Source of the DNA: Bacteroidetes bacterium 4572_112
GTDB taxonomy: Bacteria; Bacteroidota; Bacteroidia; Bacteroidales; UBA1556
Assembly (NCBI GenBank): GCA_002254285.1
Contig: NIUZ01000009.1
Span: forward strand, 1 to 25,810
Direction of reading: 5' to 3'
DNA length: 25,810 bases
Below are positions 21,519 through 25,810 of the stretch, piece after piece. Numbering within the stretch: position 1 is the first letter of the stretch; each line of letters opens with the position of its first letter. Both the position numbers and the translations under genes were made by a program. The notes beneath the pieces are model-generated. The model worked only from the letters and a program-made list of their open reading frames with translations. It was not told the origin of the DNA and searched no databases.

Positions 21519-22787
21519 ATGAACAAAAAAGGTATTGATATTATAAGCATTGGCGACGAAATTCTTATTGGCCAAATAGTGAACACCAATTCTAGTTGGA
21601 TGGCTGATAAGCTAAACAGCAAGGCTCTTCCTATAAATAGAATTATTGCTATTGCTGATTCTAAAAAAGCAATAACTGAAGCTCTTATCGACAGTGGTAA
21701 CTCTGCTAAACTAGTACTGGTAACAGGAGGCTTGGGTCCTACTAAGGACGACATTACCAAGAAAACTGTATGCGAATTATTTGGCGGCAAGCTGATTGTA
21801 AATAAAGAGGTAGAAGAACACGTACGTAGTTTTTTTATTAAAAGAGGTCGTGACCTTACTAAATTGAATAGCGATCAGGCTCTTGTACCTGATAATTGCG
21901 TAGTGATATTTAACGCACAAGGCACTGCTCCGGCAATGTATTTCATTAAAGACGAAACACATTATGTGTTTATGCCAGGAGTTCCTTTTGAGATGAAAGG
22001 CCTGATGACAAGTTGGGTAATCCCTCATTTTAGTTCTCTTTGCGAAGTGCCATATATAGCACAAAAGACTGTGCTAACTAGTGGAATGGGCGAGTCGTTT
22101 CTTGCTGAAAAAATATCGCAGTGGGAGAATGACTTAGGAGATAATACTAGCCTTGCATACTTACCATCACCAGGCAAAGTTCGTTTACGGATTAGTGTTA
22201 AATCTGATAAAAAAGAGCTTGCTGATTCAACATTAGAGAAGCATATTTATGATCTTCATCAAATAATTCCTGATTTAATTTATGGATATAATAACGATAC
22301 CTTAGAAGGAATAGTTGGGCAGCTGTTAACTAGCAATAATTCAACTATTGCAACAGCAGAGAGCTGCACAGGAGGGCTTATAGCACATAAACTTACAAGT
22401 ATTGCTGGTAGCTCTACATATTTTATTGGAGGCATTACAGCATACAATAATAGTATAAAGCAAGCTATGCTCAATATTCCAGAATCAACAATTGAAGAAC
22501 ACGGAGCAGTAAGCGAAGAAGTGGCAAAACTGATGGCTAAGAACGTAAGAGAAATTATGGGGACAGACATTGGCATTTCTACTACAGGCATTGCTGGCCC
22601 ATCAGGAGGCAGCGAAGATAAACCAGTTGGCACAGTGTGGATTGGCTTTGCTACTAAGGATACTATTAGTGCCAAAAAGTACTTATTTGGTGACCAACGA
22701 GAGCGTAATACAAACTGGAGTGTACAAACTGCTTTGAACACGATTCGCAAGCATTTTAAATCAAAACACGACGATATAGTAGGCTAA
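21519..22787 (+). CDS. cinA: CinA-family protein (COG1058 domain plus NMN deamidase domain)
   Basis: This 422-residue protein has the full two-domain CinA architecture. The N-terminal MoaB/MogA-like COG1058 domain (residues 1-~170) carries GDEILIGQIVNTNSSWMADK and TGGLGPTKDD (69-78); in some family members this domain is an ADP-ribose pyrophosphatase. The C-terminal PncC-type domain (~260-415) carries TAESCTGGLIAH, with Ser282 as the expected catalytic residue of NMN deamidase, and GIAGPSGG (357-364). The expected role is recycling of NMN and other pyridine nucleotide products. It lies between the universal stress protein gene and rpmB. Confidence 0.95.
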   Translation: MNKKGIDIISIGDEILIGQIVNTNSSWMADKLNSKALPINRIIAIADSKKAITEALIDSGNSAKLVLVTGGLGPTKDDITKKTVCELFGGKLIVNKEVEEHVRSFFIKRGRDLTKLNSDQALVPDNCVVIFNAQGTAPAMYFIKDETHYVFMPGVPFEMKGLMTSWVIPHFSSLCEVPYIAQKTVLTSGMGESFLAEKISQWENDLGDNTSLAYLPSPGKVRLRISVKSDKKELADSTLEKHIYDLHQIIPDLIYGYNNDTLEGIVGQLLTSNNSTIATAESCTGGLIAHKLTSIAGSSTYFIGGITAYNNSIKQAMLNIPESTIEEHGAVSEEVAKLMAKNVREIMGTDIGISTTGIAGPSGGSEDKPVGTVWIGFATKDTISAKKYLFGDQRERNTNWSVQTALNTIRKHFKSKHDDIVG

Positions 22788-22911
22788 TAGAAAAAATACT
22801 AATCAGTTATTAAAAAGTATTTGTTAATAATACTTATAATACTAAGCATAATATACTGATTACATATTATATACATAGAGATTAAATAATAACAATAATT
22901 TCAACAATAAG

Positions 22912-22943
22912 TTTGTGAAATAGAAAAATTTTGATTTATTTTG
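22912..22943 (+). promoter_or_regulatory. Probable promoter of rpmB
   Basis: TTTG at 22912-22915, a 20-nt spacer and TTATTTTG at 22936-22943 (one mismatch to TAnnTTTG) lie before rpmB, followed by GCAC as the likely start region. The leader would be about 33 nt. Confidence 0.45.
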
Positions 22944-22982
22944 CACTCCGTTTTTGGAAATAAACATTTAAAGATAATAACG

Positions 22983-23219
22983 ATGTCTAAAATTTGTGAA
23001 ATAACAGGAAAGAAAGTAATAACAGGAAATAACGTGTCTCACTCAAAAGCACGTACAAGAAGACGTTTTTACCCTAACCTACAAACAAAGAAATTCTACA
23101 TTCCTGAAGAGGATAAGTATATCACTTTGAAAGTTTCAGCAGCAGGAATCCGTAAGATTGATAAGAACGGAATCACTGCATGTATGAAGGAAGCAAAGGA
23201 AAAAGGATATATGAAGTAA
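22983..23219 (+). CDS. rpmB: Ribosomal protein L28 (bL28)
   Basis: This 78-residue protein is L28, a large-subunit protein near the E site. It begins MSKICEITGKKVITGNNVSH and continues with RTRRRFYPNLQTKKFYIPEE and LKVSAAGIRKIDKNG. It has only one N-terminal cysteine and no pair of CxxC motifs, so it is the zinc-free form, as in E. coli. The frame is open upstream to 22941, but that would add unrelated residues and would start inside the probable promoter, so I use the ATG at 22983. In many Bacteroidota genomes rpmG (L33) and a small DUF4295 gene follow; here a terminator follows instead. Confidence 0.96.
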   Translation: MSKICEITGKKVITGNNVSHSKARTRRRFYPNLQTKKFYIPEEDKYITLKVSAAGIRKIDKNGITACMKEAKEKGYMK

Positions 23220-23260
23220 AAATGAATTGCTATTAAGCAGTCATTCAAAGATATTTCTAC

Positions 23261-23296
23261 AAACCGATACTCGCATAGCGAATATCGGTTTTTTTT
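23261..23296 (+). terminator. Intrinsic terminator of rpmB
   Basis: AAACCGATA (23261-23269) pairs with TATCGGTTT (23283-23291), with an additional inner helix TCGC/GCGA (23271-23274 with 23278-23281), followed by a T run to 23296. It ends the rpmB transcript about 40 nt after the stop codon. Confidence 0.9.
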
Positions 23297-23353
23297 GCAT
23301 TTATAATATTGATATTTTCGTTAATATTGCATTATCAAAACAAAACAGAAACT

Positions 23354-23815
23354 ATGAAAACAATTTCAAAATATATTTTCATTTTAGCAACATTATCTAT
23401 ACTAGCTTTCAGCACATCTTGTCAAAAAGATCAAGAAGCAGAAGATAGAGAAATCATAGAAAATTACATTAGCGAGCATAAGCTAAATGCTGTTGAATAT
23501 CAAAATTCAGGGCTTTTTTATGTAATTGAAAAAGAGGGAGGATCGCAACATCCAACTAAGTATTCACAAATAACAATCAACTATAAAGGATACCTTACCA
23601 ATGGCTCAGTATTTGACTCCAATGATAACATAATGTTTTCATTGGATAGATTGATAGTTGGATGGCAATTAGGTATTCCACTAATTGGCGAATCAGGTAC
23701 TATTAAGCTACTTATACCATCGGGAATGGCTTATGGAAAAATCAGCAAGCCAAATATTCCTGCCAATTCTGTCTTGATATTTGACATTGATTTACTATTG
23801 TTCAATTCAATATAA
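23354..23815 (+). CDS. FKBP-type peptidyl-prolyl isomerase lipoprotein
   Basis: This 153-residue protein starts with a lipoprotein signal peptide (MKTISKYIFILATLSILAFS then TSC, lipidated Cys23). The lipobox decides the start; an upstream ATG at 23309 would put 15 residues before the signal peptide. Residues ~60-153 form an FKBP domain, with QITINYKGYLTNGSVFDSND, LIVGWQLGIPLIGESGTIKL, LIPSGMAYG and a final IFDIDLLLFNS strand. The family isomerises Xaa-Pro bonds and often acts as a folding helper; here it would sit in the envelope. The gene is short for the class and appears monocistronic, between the rpmB terminator and the rplU promoter. Confidence 0.88.
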   Translation: MKTISKYIFILATLSILAFSTSCQKDQEAEDREIIENYISEHKLNAVEYQNSGLFYVIEKEGGSQHPTKYSQITINYKGYLTNGSVFDSNDNIMFSLDRLIVGWQLGIPLIGESGTIKLLIPSGMAYGKISKPNIPANSVLIFDIDLLLFNSI

Positions 23816-23935
23816 CACAATAATACTTCAAGCAAGCCCACAACTAACATAAGTATTTAGTTTACAATTAATTAATGATTTAACTTTTATTTGTTTTTAT
23901 TACAAATAAAATATCATTTATTTAAAATAAATTTG

Positions 23936-23943
23936 TACTTTTG
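23936..23943 (+). promoter_or_regulatory. -7 element of the rplU-rpmA operon
   Basis: TACTTTTG matches TAnnTTTG. The surrounding 19 bases 23931-23949 are identical to the rpsL promoter region. No -33 TTG is visible at the right distance, so activation may rely on the AT-rich upstream region, which also has an inverted repeat TTTATTTG/CAAATAAA at 23886-23893 and 23903-23910. The leader to the rplU ATG is about 43 nt. Confidence 0.7.
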
Positions 23944-23991
23944 CAGCCCTTAATTTAGTAAGGAATAGAAATTAATTTAGATATATAAGTT

Positions 23992-24303
23992 ATGTATGCA
24001 ATCGTAGAGATCGCTGGTCAACAATTCAAAGTGGAAAAAGGTCAAGAGATCTTTGTTCACCGCTTGGAAGGCGAAGAAGGCGCAAAGCTTGATTTTGATA
24101 AAGTTCTTTTAATAGAGGACGGCAAAAAAATCAAGGTTGGAACACCAAATGTTGTAGGTGCCAAAGTTTCCACAAAAATTCTATCTCACCTAAAGGGTGA
24201 CAAAGTAATCATTTTCAAGAAAAAACGCCGTAAAGGTTATAAAGTTAAGAACGGACATCGTCAGTACTTAACTAAGATTAGTATTGAAAGCATTACAGCG
24301 TAA
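23992..24303 (+). CDS. rplU: Ribosomal protein L21 (bL21)
   Basis: This 103-residue protein is L21, a large-subunit protein binding 23S rRNA with L20. The N-terminus MYAIVEIAGQQFKVEKGQEI and the signature FKKKRRKGYKVKNGHRQYLT are characteristic and complete. It is followed 36 nt later by rpmA, the standard L21-L27 pair. The start ATG is decided by the conserved N-terminus. Confidence 0.98.
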   Translation: MYAIVEIAGQQFKVEKGQEIFVHRLEGEEGAKLDFDKVLLIEDGKKIKVGTPNVVGAKVSTKILSHLKGDKVIIFKKKRRKGYKVKNGHRQYLTKISIESITA

Positions 24304-24339
24304 TTTTTAGTTTAAGTCTAACATTTAAAATTTAAGAAC

Positions 24340-24615
24340 ATGGCTCATAAAAAAGGTGCAGGTAGTTCAAAGAACGGTAGAGAATCGGAAAGTAAACGAT
24401 TAGGCGTTAAGATTTTCGGAGGTCAAGCAGTACGTGCTGGTAGTATTATTGTACGCCAACGCGGAACAACTCATCACCCTGCAGTAAACGTAGGAATGGG
24501 AAAAGACCATACATTATATTCGTTAGTTGACGGAACTGTTGAGTTCAGAAAACGTAGAAACAATCGTTCTTACGTATCTGTAGTTGCATTCCCTACAGAG
24601 GAAGTAGCAAACTAG
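24340..24615 (+). CDS. rpmA: Ribosomal protein L27 (bL27)
   Basis: This 91-residue protein is L27, whose N-terminal tail reaches the peptidyl transferase centre. It begins MAHKKGAGSSKNGRESESKR, the mature form, without the cleavable leader found in Firmicutes. The signature GSIIVRQRGTTHHPAVNVGM is present. It is the second and last gene of the rplU operon, closed by the terminator at 24636-24672. Confidence 0.98.
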   Translation: MAHKKGAGSSKNGRESESKRLGVKIFGGQAVRAGSIIVRQRGTTHHPAVNVGMGKDHTLYSLVDGTVEFRKRRNNRSYVSVVAFPTEEVAN

Positions 24616-24635
24616 GAAACAAAAAACATTATTTT

Positions 24636-24672
24636 AAGCCACTTGCTGATTACAGTAAGTGGCTTTTTTTTT
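24636..24672 (+). terminator. Intrinsic terminator of the rplU-rpmA operon
   Basis: AAGCCACTT (24636-24644) pairs with AAGTGGCTT (24657-24665), with an inner CTG/CAG pairing, followed by a run of T to 24672. It begins 20 nt after the rpmA stop codon. Confidence 0.93.
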
Positions 24673-24673
24673 G

Positions 24674-24681
24674 TATGTTTG
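24674..24681 (+). promoter_or_regulatory. -7 element of the secreted PepSY-like gene
   Basis: TATGTTTG matches TAnnTTTG and lies just after the upstream terminator's T run. It would give a ~30-nt leader to the ATG at 24718. No clear -33 TTG is visible. Confidence 0.5.
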
Positions 24682-24717
24682 TGGTCACAAAAATATACAC
24701 ATATAAACACATAATTA

Positions 24718-25491
24718 ATGAAACAAATAATATTACTAAGCTTAGTTTCTTTATTTCTAGGTCTATCAGGAATAGCACAAACGTTAATAAAAGTAGATAA
24801 GTTACCAACGATTGTAAACCAGCGATTTAACCAAAAATTTAGACGGGCAAAAGAAATAAAATGGTTTGAAAATAACCGTACTTATACTGCAAAATTTAAC
24901 AATAGTGGTACACTTACAGAAACAACATTTGATTTTAATGGTAAATTAGTAGAAAGCAGAAAAACTATTGAACTAAAAAAATTAAATAATAAAATAGCCA
25001 CCGATTTAAGAAAAAGCTATAAGGAGTTAGACCCTGTTTCAGCTACTTTAATAGAAAAAGGCCGTAGAGACAAATATTACTCTATAATACTACATAAAAG
25101 TCAAGGGAGAAAGAAAGCTCCCCTAGTTTATGAAATACAGTACGACTTTCAAGGAAAATTTCTAACCATTTATGAGCCAGAAATTGACGACGAAATTGAC
25201 GCAGAGAAAGAAGATAAATATGACAAAAAGCTTGAAAAGGAAATGGAAGACTTTGAAGAAATTGAGTATAATATTAATGTAAAAAAATCTGATCTTCCTA
25301 GTAAAGCAGGCAACCTACTTAAAGGTAGATTTGCTGCAGACTATAGATACCGTACCATTAGATTGAACGAAAACAAAAAATATGGACCTCATTATTTTGT
25401 AGAAATGAGATTACTTGGCGAGGGTGTTACCTATCAGTTTTGGTTTAAAACCAATGGTGATCTTATTAAAGAAAAGACTGTAAAAAACTAA
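24718..25491 (+). CDS. Secreted PepSY-like protein of unknown function
   Basis: This 257-residue protein has a signal peptide (MKQIILLSLVSLFLGLSGIA, probable cleavage before Gln21), no lipobox cysteine and no further membrane segment. Residues ~28-75 (NQRFNQKFRRAKEIKWFENN then RTYTAKF, LTETTFDFNGKLVES) look like one unit of the PepSY-like putative beta-lactamase-inhibitor fold. Residues ~190-255 (LPSKAGNLLKGRFAADYRYR, HYFVEMRLLG, YQFWFKTNGDLI) look like a second. Between them is a very acidic, charged linker rich in Asp/Glu/Lys (about 155-180). Such proteins are common periplasmic or secreted Bacteroidota products of unknown role. It is monocistronic with a shared bidirectional terminator downstream. 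Confidence 0.65.
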   Translation: MKQIILLSLVSLFLGLSGIAQTLIKVDKLPTIVNQRFNQKFRRAKEIKWFENNRTYTAKFNNSGTLTETTFDFNGKLVESRKTIELKKLNNKIATDLRKSYKELDPVSATLIEKGRRDKYYSIILHKSQGRKKAPLVYEIQYDFQGKFLTIYEPEIDDEIDAEKEDKYDKKLEKEMEDFEEIEYNINVKKSDLPSKAGNLLKGRFAADYRYRTIRLNENKKYGPHYFVEMRLLGEGVTYQFWFKTNGDLIKEKTVKN

Positions 25492-25512
25492 ATTTTAGTT
25501 CTTTATAAAAAC

Positions 25513-25542
25513 ACAAAAGCCACTCGTATGAGTGGCTTTTGT
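25513..25542. terminator. Bidirectional terminator between convergent genes
   Basis: A perfect 13-bp stem pairs 25513-25525 with 25530-25542 around a 4-base loop, with T-rich sequence on both exits. It serves the PepSY-like gene (plus) and the T9SS protein gene (minus). Confidence 0.85.
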
Positions 25543-25562
25543 TGCTTATATAATTATTTCTA

Positions 25563-25810
25563 TTATAAAATCAGCTTCTCAATAATTGATTCTCTTTCGT
25601 TATAAATATGAAGAATATACATTCCTCTATATAATTTATTCCTTGATATATTATAATGATTAACTCCTCTAACAATACTTTTCTTAGTAGAAAACTGCAA
25701 TCTACCACTTAAATCAATAATTTCGATTGAAATAGAACCGCCATCAATACTAAAAACATTTAGCGATATTTCTGCATCGCTTATCAATACATCTTTTAAC
25801 TCAATACCTG
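25563..25810 (-). CDS. C-terminal part of a type IX secretion substrate (sorting domain), 5' end outside window
   Basis: The minus-strand frame is open from the window edge to a stop at 25563, giving the last ~81 residues of a larger protein. The tail has the beta-sandwich pattern of the T9SS type A C-terminal sorting domain: GGSISIEIIDLSGRLQFSTK, then G.N.YNISRNKLYRGMYILH and a final IIEKLIL. In this family the domain directs export across the outer membrane and is removed or used for anchoring. The typical upstream PNP motif is not seen and probably lies beyond the edge. The passenger domain cannot be identified. Confidence 0.75.
   Translation of the reverse strand, partial: GIELKDVLISDAEISLNVFSIDGGSISIEIIDLSGRLQFSTKKSIVRGVNHYNISRNKLYRGMYILHIYNERESIIEKLIL

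Noticed and set aside
22941..22982. Upstream ATG extending L28 by 14 residues
   Set aside because: The added residues do not belong to L28 and the position overlaps the probable promoter; the ATG at 22983 gives the canonical N-terminus.
23227..23448. 73-codon plus-strand frame after rpmB, considered as a possible rpmG
   Set aside because: Its translation has no L33 features, it contains the rpmB terminator and overlaps the lipoprotein signal sequence in another frame.

Overview
The window is a chromosomal segment from an AT-rich member of the Bacteroidota, probably class Bacteroidia. The evidence is: promoters of the type TTG-N18/19-TAnnTTTG; translation starts with AT-rich leaders and almost no Shine-Dalgarno sequence; several signal-peptidase-II lipoproteins of the style seen in this phylum; a C-terminal sorting domain of the type IX secretion system at the right edge; and a merged str-S10-spc ribosomal cluster without tuf after fusA.

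Bases 1-11285 (minus strand) hold one long translation operon in transcription order: rpsL, rpsG, fusA, rpsJ, rplC/rplD, rplW, rplB, rpsS, rplV, rpsC, rplP, rpmC, rpsQ, rplN, rplX, rplE, rpsN, rpsH, rplF, rplR, rpsE (cut by the left edge). The striking anomaly is that rplC and rplD are not two genes here. A single 341-codon frame joins the first ~183 residues of L3 to the last ~157 residues of L4. The L3 C-terminal strands, the intergenic gap and about 50 N-terminal residues of L4 are missing.

Bases 11286-11916 carry the operon promoter and, further upstream on the same strand, a second very good promoter followed by a structured, apparently non-coding transcript of about 150 nt ending in a T run (a possible 6S-like RNA). 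Bases 11917-16516 (minus) are an accessory-looking stretch. It has an M49-like HEXXH peptidase lipoprotein, a small lipoprotein built of two copies of a ~50-residue cysteine motif, and a fusion of an aminoglycoside-phosphotransferase-type kinase with the C-terminal domain of RapZ. The gaps between them hold a decayed acetyltransferase fragment, REP-like hairpins, dispersed repeats and a 9-bp tandem repeat. Bases 16517-17039 contain no gene but a repeat with two mutually exclusive hairpins and the pyruvate kinase terminator.

Bases 17040-20387 (minus) hold pyruvate kinase and a two-gene unit of nucleoside phosphorylase plus SirB1/transglutaminase-like protein. From a divergent promoter region at 20388-20606 the plus strand carries a tandem universal stress protein, cinA, rpmB (L28), an FKBP-type prolyl isomerase lipoprotein, rplU-rpmA (L21-L27) and a secreted PepSY-like protein. 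Convergent to the last of these is the 3' end of a T9SS-secreted protein. The main theme is ribosome production: rpsL and rplU are preceded by an identical 19-nt promoter/start-site sequence, which suggests shared growth-rate control.
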